Shown: piece after piece, positions 10,336 through 17,655 of the stretch | Layout: each line of letters starts with the position of its first letter | How positions within the stretch are numbered: the first letter of the stretch is position 1 | Assembly: GCA_000696115.1 (NCBI GenBank) | Contig: JJOH01000014.1 | Span: 1-64,000, forward strand | Origin: Streptomyces olindensis | Lineage (GTDB): Bacteria > Actinomycetota > Actinomycetes > Streptomycetales > Streptomycetaceae | Reading direction: 5' to 3' | Length of the DNA stretch: 64,000 nt | Made by a program: the position numbers and the translations under genes | The notes under the pieces: model-generated | The model's database searches: none | What the model saw: the letters and a program-made list of their open reading frames with translations, nothing else | What the model was told of the DNA's origin: nothing

Positions 10336-11031
10336 ATGACCGACGAAGCAAGGAACGAATTCCCGTACGAGGAGCGCTGTGCCGCGACGTTGCGGGAGAT
10401 CGAGAGCTGCCCCGAGTTCGAGGTGTACGACGCCCGGCTCGGCGATATTTCACCCCCGCTGGACGAGGCCCCGCGCATCTTCGACAAGCTTGCGAACCGC
10501 CATGGACTGTCATTCGGCCAGGAAGCCCGGGATCATTTCTTCCGCTTCGACGAAGTCGAAACATACTGGCGGTTGAACCGTCCCGACTCGGAGCTCGTCG
10601 GAGAATTCCACCTCACCCACGTCTACCGCAGTGTGATGGAGAACGGACTGCACCACACGTGGGAAGGGACCGACGACGAAGAACGTGCACTGCACCGGGA
10701 GTTGAAGGTTTTCGACGACACGCCCCGCACGGGCAGCGGACGCATGGCGATGCTGCGCGCGCGGCGCGGCACCACCGACCCCGAGATCTGGTACTTCGAC
10801 ATGCACGAGGGCGCCATGCTCATGGACCTCGGCTATGCGGACTATCTCGACACCCTGCTCATCACCAAGGGAACCATCGGCTGGCAGTACCTCTACTGCT
10901 CGGCCGGCTTCGGCGACCCGGGTTTCACCCCCCTCGCGGACGGACTCAAGGAAATGCTGGACGTCTTCCCCCGCCTCTTCCCCGAGTACGACTACTCGGA
11001 CTTGAAGGCCCGCCTCCGGGAGCGCACATGA
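10336..11031 (+). CDS. Putative immunity protein for the eCIS nuclease effector
   Basis: A 231-residue soluble protein starting six bases after the effector stop and overlapping the next gene by ATGA. It has no signal peptide or membrane segment. Visible features are an acidic N-terminal half and a C-terminal stretch with IWYFDMHEGAMLMDLGYADY, then GTIGWQYLYCSAGF and a helix KEMLDVFPRLFPEYDYSDL. This general make-up (acidic, aromatic, placed immediately after a toxin-domain gene) is that of polymorphic-toxin immunity proteins; I do not recognise a specific Imm family. It would bind and block the C-terminal nuclease domain in the producing cell. Alternative: a cargo chaperone. Base composition is slightly less GC-extreme than the neighbouring structural genes, as is common for toxin and immunity cassettes. 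Confidence 0.6.
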   Translation: MTDEARNEFPYEERCAATLREIESCPEFEVYDARLGDISPPLDEAPRIFDKLANRHGLSFGQEARDHFFRFDEVETYWRLNRPDSELVGEFHLTHVYRSVMENGLHHTWEGTDDEERALHRELKVFDDTPRTGSGRMAMLRARRGTTDPEIWYFDMHEGAMLMDLGYADYLDTLLITKGTIGWQYLYCSAGFGDPGFTPLADGLKEMLDVFPRLFPEYDYSDLKARLRERT

Positions 11032-11714
11032 CCCGCTACGCCGACATCCCCAAACCCATCCGCTCCGGCATCGTCGTCGTCGACCCCGACACCGGCACGC
11101 CCCAGCGCGTCATCGTGCTGCAGTTCAACCCGGACACCCTGGAGCGCAGCGTCAGCCCGCAGTCGGCCGGCGACAGCGGGGACGCCGCGGGCGGCGGCAC
11201 CGGCAGCGGGGACCGCAACGAGGCCCTGCGGCTGAAGGGGCCCGCCCAGGAGACCTGGAAGTTCACCGCCGAGATCGACGCCACCGACCAGTTGGACATC
11301 GCCGCGCCCGACGGCATCCACCCCCAGCTCGCCACGCTCGAGATGCTCGTCCAGCCGACCACCGCCAAGCTGCGCGAGGCGATGCGCCTGTCGCAGAAGG
11401 GCGCCATCGAGATCAGCCCGATCGAGATGCCGCTCACCCTCTTCACCTGGGGCAGCAAGCGCGTCATGCCCGTGCGGCTCACCGAACTGTCCATCAACGA
11501 GTCGGCGTTCGACGTGAACCTCAACCCGATCCGGGCCTCGCTCAGCATCGGGATGAAGATCCTCACCGTCAGCGACCTGCCCGCCGGGCACCGCGGCGCC
11601 GACCTGTACATGGCGCACCTGGCGCAGAAGGAACGGCTGGCGGGCGCCGCGCGGGGCACCGGCCCGGGCGCCCTGGGGCTGTCCGGAACCAACGCCGTGA
11701 TCGGGAGGGGATGA
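11028..11714 (+). CDS. CIS tube-domain baseplate protein (Afp7/Pvc7 N-terminal type)
   Basis: A 228-residue protein, ATG at 11028 in ATGA overlap with the preceding stop. Segments such as VIVLQFNPDTLERSVSPQS, LRLKGPAQETWKFTAEIDAT, LFTWGSKRVMPVRLTELSI and FDVNLNPIRASLSIGMKIL match the CIS tube-like N-terminal domain of Afp7/Pvc7 proteins, which join the inner tube to the central spike. In Afp7-type proteins a LysM domain follows in the same chain. Here LysM is encoded by the next, separate gene, eight bases away. A Gly/Asp loop near residues 45-62 is the only low-complexity part. Confidence 0.88.
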   Translation: MTRYADIPKPIRSGIVVVDPDTGTPQRVIVLQFNPDTLERSVSPQSAGDSGDAAGGGTGSGDRNEALRLKGPAQETWKFTAEIDATDQLDIAAPDGIHPQLATLEMLVQPTTAKLREAMRLSQKGAIEISPIEMPLTLFTWGSKRVMPVRLTELSINESAFDVNLNPIRASLSIGMKILTVSDLPAGHRGADLYMAHLAQKERLAGAARGTGPGALGLSGTNAVIGRG

Positions 11715-11721
11715 GCCGCAC

Positions 11722-12087
11722 ATGGCCGACATCGAACCGTACGAGAACGCCTTGGACGCGATACCCGGCGCCCACCCCTACCCCCGCACCAGCCGCTACC
11801 ACGACGCCGAGATCGGCATCCACCGGCGGCCCGACGGGACCGAGGTCCGTTACACCAAGCGCCGGCTGCTGCCGCCCCTGGACGAGCAGGAGACGCAGGG
11901 CCACACCGTCGGCGCCGGCGAGCGCCCCGACCTGCTCGCCCAGCGCTACTTCGGCGACCCCGGCCAGTGGTGGCAGATCGCCGACGCCAACCCCGTACTC
12001 GACCCGCGGGAGTTGACCGATGAGGCCGGACGCGTCATCGGCATCCCGTCCGCCGGCGGCTTCCCCCGAGGAGACCGGCGTGTTTGA
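11722..12087 (+). CDS. LysM-domain protein of the eCIS baseplate hub
   Basis: A 121-residue protein. The C-terminal half is a LysM-like motif: HTVGAGERPDLLAQRYFGDP, then GQWWQIADANPVLDP and a short closing IGIPSAGG. In phage gp53-like and Afp7 proteins this module clamps the baseplate hub, so binding to the tube-initiator and gpD-like hub is inferred, not binding to cell wall. The gene overlaps the following hub gene by eight bases. The N-terminal 40 residues (PYPRTSRYHDAEIGIHRRPD) match the strand pattern that precedes LysM in tail proteins. Confidence 0.85.
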   Translation: MADIEPYENALDAIPGAHPYPRTSRYHDAEIGIHRRPDGTEVRYTKRRLLPPLDEQETQGHTVGAGERPDLLAQRYFGDPGQWWQIADANPVLDPRELTDEAGRVIGIPSAGGFPRGDRRV

Positions 12088-13219
12088 CCTGCCCGTGGGG
12101 CAGGGCCCCGTCCACATCACCCTCCTCATGGGACCCAAGCTCACCCGGCCGGTCCCGGCGGAGGTCACCGAGGCCCTGCTCACCGCTCAGATCACCGCCA
12201 CCGCCGGCGAACGCAGCGGCTTCCAGATCGCCTTCGACCTCACCAAGAACGGGCTGATCAGCCGGCGACTGCTGCCCGAGGGCTTCTTCGACCCCAAGAC
12301 CCGGATCATCGTCACCGTCAGCGTCAAGGGCACCTCCGACGTGCTCTTCGACGGACTGATCGTCCGCCACGAGGTCGGCGCCAGCAACCTCCCCGGCCAC
12401 TCCACCCTCACCGTCACCGGCGAGGACCTCACCCTCCTGATGGACCTGGAGGAACGCACCGCCCGCTATCCCAACCTGCCGCCCTCCCAGCGGGTCCTCG
12501 GCATCCTGCGCCGCTACTCCGACTACGGCATCCGCCCCGACGTCTACACCGAGAAGGTCGCCCAGCCCCCGCACCAGGACCTGCGCGTCCACTACCAGAC
12601 CGGCACCGACCTCCAGTACGTCACCGAGCTGGCCCGCGCCAACGGCTACACCTTCTACCTGGAGCCGGGGCCGAACCCCGGGCAGTCCGCCGCCCGCTGG
12701 GGGCCGGAAGTCCGGCTCGGGATCCGCCAGCACGCCCTCAACGTCAACATGGACGCCCACTCCACCGTCGACCAGCTGACCTTCGCCTACGACGGCACGG
12801 CCCGTGAGGAGCCGCAGGCCCGCTGGCAGGACCCGGGGACCAGGCAGTCCACGCTGCTGCCGCAACCGCCGATCAGCCCGCTGCGCCCGCCCCTCGGCCG
12901 CCGCCCCACCCCGGCCCTGAAGCGCAGGACGCTGTCCGGCACCGCCAAGCAGCAGCGCGAACAGGCCGAGGCGGAACTGCTCGCCCGCGCGGCCGTCTCC
13001 GCCGACGTCGTCTCCGGCTCCGGCTCCCTCGACGTCAACCGGCACGGCTACATCCTCCAGCCCCGCCAGCTCGTCGGCGTCCGCGGCGCCGGACGCGCCT
13101 ACGACGGCGACTACTACGTCAAGTCCGTCACCCACAACCTGCGGCCGGGCTCGTACCAGCAGAACTTCACCCTCTCCCGCGAGGGCCTCGAAGCCCGCAG
13201 CGACCACGTCCGGCCGTAA
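12080..13219 (+). CDS. Phage late-control gpD / VgrG-like hub protein
   Basis: A 379-residue protein starting at a GTG at 12080, six bases after CCGAGGAGA and overlapping the LysM gene. It has the gpD/gp27-like hub fold of VgrG: an N-terminal barrel (ITATAGERSGFQIAFDLTKN, LFDGLIVRHEV), a middle domain (DLRVHYQTGTDLQYVTELARANGYTFYLE, typical of gpD), and a C-terminal segment with VGVRGAGRAYDGDYYVKSV and NFTLSREGL. It should form the trimeric hub that connects tube and spike. A Pro/Arg-rich loop near residues 255-290 is longer than usual. The spike OB-fold part is encoded by the next gene, not fused as in T6SS VgrG. Confidence 0.9.
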   Translation: MFDLPVGQGPVHITLLMGPKLTRPVPAEVTEALLTAQITATAGERSGFQIAFDLTKNGLISRRLLPEGFFDPKTRIIVTVSVKGTSDVLFDGLIVRHEVGASNLPGHSTLTVTGEDLTLLMDLEERTARYPNLPPSQRVLGILRRYSDYGIRPDVYTEKVAQPPHQDLRVHYQTGTDLQYVTELARANGYTFYLEPGPNPGQSAARWGPEVRLGIRQHALNVNMDAHSTVDQLTFAYDGTAREEPQARWQDPGTRQSTLLPQPPISPLRPPLGRRPTPALKRRTLSGTAKQQREQAEAELLARAAVSADVVSGSGSLDVNRHGYILQPRQLVGVRGAGRAYDGDYYVKSVTHNLRPGSYQQNFTLSREGLEARSDHVRP

Positions 13220-13259
13220 CCCGCAGGCACCCACGACCATCACCCAGGAGCACCTCCCC

Positions 13260-13796
13260 ATGGCGGCACCCAGCAATCGCTACCTCGGCAAGTTCCGCGG
13301 CCGGGTCGTCGACGACAACGACCCGCTGCGCATCGGCCGCGTCACCGTCGAGGTCCCGGACGTGCTCGGCGACGAGCCGTCGACCTGGGCGCTGCCCTGC
13401 CTGCCGTTCACCGGACCGGAGTCCGGGCAGTTCGTGGTGCCGCCGCCCGGCACGGGCGTCTGGGTGGAGTTCGAGCAGGGGGACCCCAGCTTCCCGGTGT
13501 GGACGGGCTGCTGGTACGGCGCCGCCGAGGAACTGCCGCCCGACGCGCGCCGGGAACTGCAGGCGAACGCCCCGAGCAAGCCGGTCGTCGTGCAGACACC
13601 GGGGGCGCACAAGCTCGTCATGAACGACACGCCCGGCGCCGAACAGGGGATCCTCCTCCAGGCCCAGGGCGGCGCGTACATCCGCATCACCCAGGGGGCC
13701 GTGGTCATCGCGACCGGCGCGGGTGCCGAGGTCGTGCTGCGCGGACGCGAAGTGACGATCAACGAGGGCCAGTTGACCGTGCTCTCCAAGCGATAG
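13260..13796 (+). CDS. Baseplate gpV / gp5-like spike protein
   Basis: A 178-residue protein with an N-terminal OB fold (YLGKFRGRVVDDNDPLRIGRVTVEVPDV, WALPCLPFTGPESGQFVVPPPG, VWVEFEQGDPSFPVWTGCWYG), the signature of phage gpV and the gp5 N-terminal domain, and a C-terminal beta-strand repeat region (YIRITQGAVVIATGAGAEVVLRGREVTI) that would wind into the spike needle. It acts as the central puncturing spike on the gpD-like hub. The start is preceded by CAGGAGCACCTCCCC. The 40-base gap before it is the first untranslated spacer in the structural block. Confidence 0.92.
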   Translation: MAAPSNRYLGKFRGRVVDDNDPLRIGRVTVEVPDVLGDEPSTWALPCLPFTGPESGQFVVPPPGTGVWVEFEQGDPSFPVWTGCWYGAAEELPPDARRELQANAPSKPVVVQTPGAHKLVMNDTPGAEQGILLQAQGGAYIRITQGAVVIATGAGAEVVLRGREVTINEGQLTVLSKR

Positions 13797-13811
13797 ACGG
13801 GGGAACAGACC

Positions 13812-14147
13812 ATGACCGGGAATCTCCTCGACACGGGCACCGTGATCGGCTGCCCGCACGGCGGCCGGGTCACCGCCGCCACACCGCCCGCCGGTGGCAT
13901 CCGCGTCTCGGGGGCCGCCGTCGCCACGACCGCGCACCGCTACGTGGTCACCGGCTGCCCGCACACCGTCGACCGGGTGCCCTCGCCGTGCACCACGGTC
14001 CGCTGGACCGCCGACGGCACCGGAATCACCGTCGACGGCGCGCCCGTGCTGCTCGACACCTCCGCCGCCCAGTGCTTCAGCGCGGCCCTCGTCCCGCAGG
14101 GACCGCCCGTCGTCCAGGCCGCGCAGCGAAAGGTCACCGTCCGATGA
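13812..14147 (+). CDS. PAAR-like spike-tip protein
   Basis: A 111-residue protein with Cys/His pairs in a short beta-rich chain: CPH at residues 14-16, CPH at 49-51, SPC at 58-60 and a Cys near 88. Eukaryote-free eCIS loci usually have such a small CPH-motif protein between spike and gp25 genes, where it serves as the sharpened metal-binding tip, functionally equal to PAAR. The exact metal ligands are inferred. It overlaps the next gene by ATGA. It differs from classical PAAR sequences, so the call rests on motif pattern plus position. Confidence 0.78.
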   Translation: MTGNLLDTGTVIGCPHGGRVTAATPPAGGIRVSGAAVATTAHRYVVTGCPHTVDRVPSPCTTVRWTADGTGITVDGAPVLLDTSAAQCFSAALVPQGPPVVQAAQRKVTVR

Positions 14148-14548
14148 GCCCCGACAGCCGGGCCGCCCGGCCCCGTTCCGACATCGCGTTCCCCTTCCGC
14201 GCCGACCGCCGGGGACGCACCGCGCACGCCGGCCACGGCGAGCACGTCCACGACCTGATCGAGCAACTGCTCTTCACGAGCCCCGGCGAGCGCGTGATGC
14301 GCCCCGACTTCGGCTGCGGACTGCTGGACCTGGTGTTCGCGCCCGACAGCCCCGAACTGATCAGCACGCTCGAACTCTCCGTACAGGCCGCTCTGCAGCG
14401 CTGGCTCGGCGACCTCATCGACGTACAGGCCCTCGACATCGTCAGCGAGGGCGGTGAGGACGGCGTCGTCCGCGTCCACCTCTCGTACGCCGTACGTGCC
14501 ACCGGCGCACAGCGTGACGACGTCTTCGAAGGGAGGGCCGCCGCATGA
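14144..14548 (+). CDS. gp25-like (GPW/gp25) baseplate wedge protein
   Basis: A 134-residue protein. IAFPFRADRRGRTAHAGHGE, then IEQLLFTSPGERVMRPDFGCGL and LVFAPDSPELIS are the classic GPW/gp25 signature, including the GER-x-M-x-P-x-FG motif. It forms the baseplate wedge core that nucleates the sheath. Start and stop both sit in ATGA overlaps, so it is translationally coupled on both sides. Confidence 0.94.
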   Translation: MSPDSRAARPRSDIAFPFRADRRGRTAHAGHGEHVHDLIEQLLFTSPGERVMRPDFGCGLLDLVFAPDSPELISTLELSVQAALQRWLGDLIDVQALDIVSEGGEDGVVRVHLSYAVRATGAQRDDVFEGRAAA

Positions 14549-17500
14549 CGGCCGGCACCACCGCGTCCCGCCGCAGCAAGGTGCGGGCCGCGCAACTGGG
14601 CGGGATCGACCACGTCGAAGTGAGCGACGACGGCCTGCTGCTCACCGTCACCTTCCTCGGCAAGGCCCCGCACGGCCTCGGCCCCGAGAACGTCCGCGTC
14701 GACGGCGGCCGCCGGGTCACCGGCATCACCGCCGTCGACGTCAGCGTCGAACGCGAGGAAGACCCCGAGCTCGACGACCGGCTCTACGTCACCCTCGACA
14801 AGACCGGCGACACCTCCCGCTACCGGCTCTCCCTCGTCGAGACCGACCCCTACGGCCGGCCCGGCACCGAGCCCTACCGCGGCTTCGACCAGCGCTACCA
14901 CAGCGCCACCTTCCACTTCCGGCCCGACTGCCCCACCCCCTTCGACTGCACCGACGACGACCGGCCCGAACCGGACTTCCCCGCCGCGCCCGTCGTCGAC
15001 TACACGGCCCGCGACTACGACACCATCCGCAAGCTGCTCCTGGACCGGCTCGCGCTCACCACCCCCGACTGGACCGAGCGCAACCCCGCCGACCTGGGCA
15101 TCACCCTCGTCGAACTCCTCGCCCACACCGGCGACCAGATCAGCTACCAGCAGGACGCGGTCGCCACCGAGGCCTACCTCGACACCGCCCGCCGCCGGGT
15201 CTCCGTACGCCGCCACGTACGGCTCATCGACTACGCGATGCACGACGGCTGCAACGCCCGCGCCTACGTCACCGTCCGCACGGCGGACGACCGGACGCTC
15301 GCCCCGGGCACGTTCCGCTTCGCCTCCGTCGACGTGCGCAGCCTCGACCCGCACGACCGGCCCGAGCCCGGCACGGTCATCGACGAGGCCGACCTCGGCG
15401 ACCTCGACGAACGCGGCTCGGTGGAGGTCTTCGAACCGGTCGTCGCCACCGACCCGCTGGAACTGAGGGTCGCGCACAACACGATCCGGCTGTGGACCTG
15501 GGGCGGCGAGGTGTGCACCCTGCCGCAGGGCGCCACCGCCGCCACCCTGCGCGACTCCTGGGTGGACCCGGAGACCTGCCGCGAACGCCGCCTCGACCTC
15601 AAGCCCGGGGACGTCATCGTCCTGGAGGAGGTGAAGGGCCCGCGCACCGGCACCCCCGGCGACGCCGACCCCGCGCACCGCCAGGCGGTCCGCCTCACCT
15701 CCGTCACGCCCGGCCTGGACCGGATCGAGGACCAGCCGGTCCTGGAGGTCACCTGGGCCGCCGAGGACGCCCTGCGCTTCCCCCTCTGCCTCACCACCCG
15801 AGGCGGCCGCGACTGCCTGCCCGTCGAGGACGTCACCCTCGCCCGCGGCAACGTCGTCCTCGTCGACCACGGCAGGACCCTGACCGGCCTCCCCGAGACG
15901 GTCACCGTGCCGCCCGTGCCCGCCGTGGTCGCCCCCTGCGACCTCCCCGCCATCGGCTGCCGCGACACCGAGGAGGGCAACGCGCCCGCCCGGCTGATCA
16001 ACGCCCTGACGGACAGGGCCGACTCGGGCCGGGCCCTCCTGCCCGAGGACGTCCGCGAACTCTTCGACGTCGTCGGCGAGTCCGCGGTCAACCGGGCCGG
16101 CATCGGCCTGGAGAGCGCCGGGCAGCGGCACGAGCAGGTCGTGCCCGGCACGGCCTACGCCCAGGCCACCGCGCTGCGCACGCTGCTCGCCCAGTCGGTC
16201 CATCCCGGCATCACACCCCGCTTCCGCCCCGTCCTCGGCCGGGCACCCGTCACCCAGGCGGTGCCCTTCCCCGACCCCGGCACCGTCGCGGCCGGGCAGG
16301 CCGAACGCATCGCGGCCATCCCCGGCCGGGTGCGGCAGCGGCTCGTCGAGCTGTGGCGCAGCGCCCGCGACCGCGACGGGCTCGCGGAGGAGGAGATCGC
16401 CGAACTCGCCGTGATCTACGGCCTGCACGTGCTGGAACGCCTCGAACTGCGCCGCCACCCGGTCCGCGCCCTGCGCGAACTGCTCTACCACAGCGACCAG
16501 TTGCTCGACACCAAGCTGCGCCGCGTCCAGGTCCTCGCCGCCCGGGCCCGCGCGGGCACAGTCCTCGACGGGCACATCGCCTGGGAGATCGCGCACGCCT
16601 GGGGCCCGGCCCACGCGGCCGGACTCCACCCCGAGGAGACGGTGCTGCGCGGCTCGGCGACCGCCGCCCTCGCCCAGGACCCGCGCCGGGCCCTGCCCGC
16701 CGTACGCCTGCACGGCGCGGACGGGACCTGGGTGCCGCGCCGCGACCTGCTCGGCAGCGGGCCGCGCGAGAGGCACTTCGTGGGCGAACTGGAGGACGAC
16801 GGCCGACTGGCCGTGCGCTTCGGGGACGGCCGGCACGGCGCGAAGCCCGCCCCCGGCAGCCGCCTGGAACTGCGCTACCGGCTCGGCGGCGGCACCACCG
16901 GCAACGTGGGCGCCGAGGCCATCAACCACCTGGTGGTACAGGGCGACCGCGACGTGCCGGCCGCCGTCGTGCGCAACCCGCTGCCCGCCACCGGCGGCAC
17001 CCGGCCCGAACCCGTCGAACAGGTCCGCCAGCTGGCCCCGCTCGACCTGCGCCGCACCCGGCTGCGGGCCGTGACCGCCGAGGACTACGCGGCCCTCGCG
17101 AGCGAACTGCCGGGCGTGCAGCGGGCGGCGGCCGAGATCCGCTGGACCGGCAGCGTCCAGGAGGCCCACATCGCGATCGACGCGTACGGCACCGCCGCCC
17201 CGTTGCCGGACCTGCTCGACTCGGTCACCCAGGCACTGGAGGCCTACCGACGCATCGGACACGACCTGGTCGTGGGACCCGCCCGGCTGGTGCCGCTCGA
17301 CATCGCGCTGACCGTGTGCGCCGAGCCCGGCCACCAGCACGGCCAGATCCTGGCCGAGCTGTACCGGGTGCTGGGCACCGGACGGCTGCCGGGCGGACGG
17401 CTCGGCTTCTTCCACCCCGACGCGCTGACCTTCGGCGAACCCGTCAGGCTCAGCCGCCTGGTGGCCGTCGCCGCGGCCGTGCCCGGGGTGGCGGGCGTCG

Positions 17501-17655
17501 AGGTCACCCGGCTGCGGCGGCTGTCCGGACAGGACCGAGGAGAGAGGGAGGACGGCGTGCTGCGGCTCGGCCCGCTGGAGATCGCCACCTGCGACAACGA
17601 CCCCGACCGGCCGGAGAACGGCCTGCTGGCGATATCCCTGGGAGGTGCCCGATGA
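14545..17655 (+). CDS. Baseplate J-like wedge protein (Pvc11/Afp11-type)
   Basis: A 1036-residue protein. The N-terminal region has ARDYDTIRKLLLDRLALTTP and NPADLGITLVELLAHTGDQI, the standard opening of baseplate J-like eCIS proteins, with YQQDAVATEAYLDTARRR following. The C-terminal third contains the J-domain features VRFGDGRHGAKP and LRYRLGGGTTGNVGAEAI, and RAVTAEDYAALASELPGVQRA. It builds the wedge arms of the baseplate. It is much longer than phage P2 gpJ but of normal size for eCIS. The downstream gene is a second, related J-like protein starting two bases before this stop. Confidence 0.92.
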   Translation: MTAGTTASRRSKVRAAQLGGIDHVEVSDDGLLLTVTFLGKAPHGLGPENVRVDGGRRVTGITAVDVSVEREEDPELDDRLYVTLDKTGDTSRYRLSLVETDPYGRPGTEPYRGFDQRYHSATFHFRPDCPTPFDCTDDDRPEPDFPAAPVVDYTARDYDTIRKLLLDRLALTTPDWTERNPADLGITLVELLAHTGDQISYQQDAVATEAYLDTARRRVSVRRHVRLIDYAMHDGCNARAYVTVRTADDRTLAPGTFRFASVDVRSLDPHDRPEPGTVIDEADLGDLDERGSVEVFEPVVATDPLELRVAHNTIRLWTWGGEVCTLPQGATAATLRDSWVDPETCRERRLDLKPGDVIVLEEVKGPRTGTPGDADPAHRQAVRLTSVTPGLDRIEDQPVLEVTWAAEDALRFPLCLTTRGGRDCLPVEDVTLARGNVVLVDHGRTLTGLPETVTVPPVPAVVAPCDLPAIGCRDTEEGNAPARLINALTDRADSGRALLPEDVRELFDVVGESAVNRAGIGLESAGQRHEQVVPGTAYAQATALRTLLAQSVHPGITPRFRPVLGRAPVTQAVPFPDPGTVAAGQAERIAAIPGRVRQRLVELWRSARDRDGLAEEEIAELAVIYGLHVLERLELRRHPVRALRELLYHSDQLLDTKLRRVQVLAARARAGTVLDGHIAWEIAHAWGPAHAAGLHPEETVLRGSATAALAQDPRRALPAVRLHGADGTWVPRRDLLGSGPRERHFVGELEDDGRLAVRFGDGRHGAKPAPGSRLELRYRLGGGTTGNVGAEAINHLVVQGDRDVPAAVVRNPLPATGGTRPEPVEQVRQLAPLDLRRTRLRAVTAEDYAALASELPGVQRAAAEIRWTGSVQEAHIAIDAYGTAAPLPDLLDSVTQALEAYRRIGHDLVVGPARLVPLDIALTVCAEPGHQHGQILAELYRVLGTGRLPGGRLGFFHPDALTFGEPVRLSRLVAVAAAVPGVAGVEVTRLRRLSGQDRGEREDGVLRLGPLEIATCDNDPDRPENGLLAISLGGAR

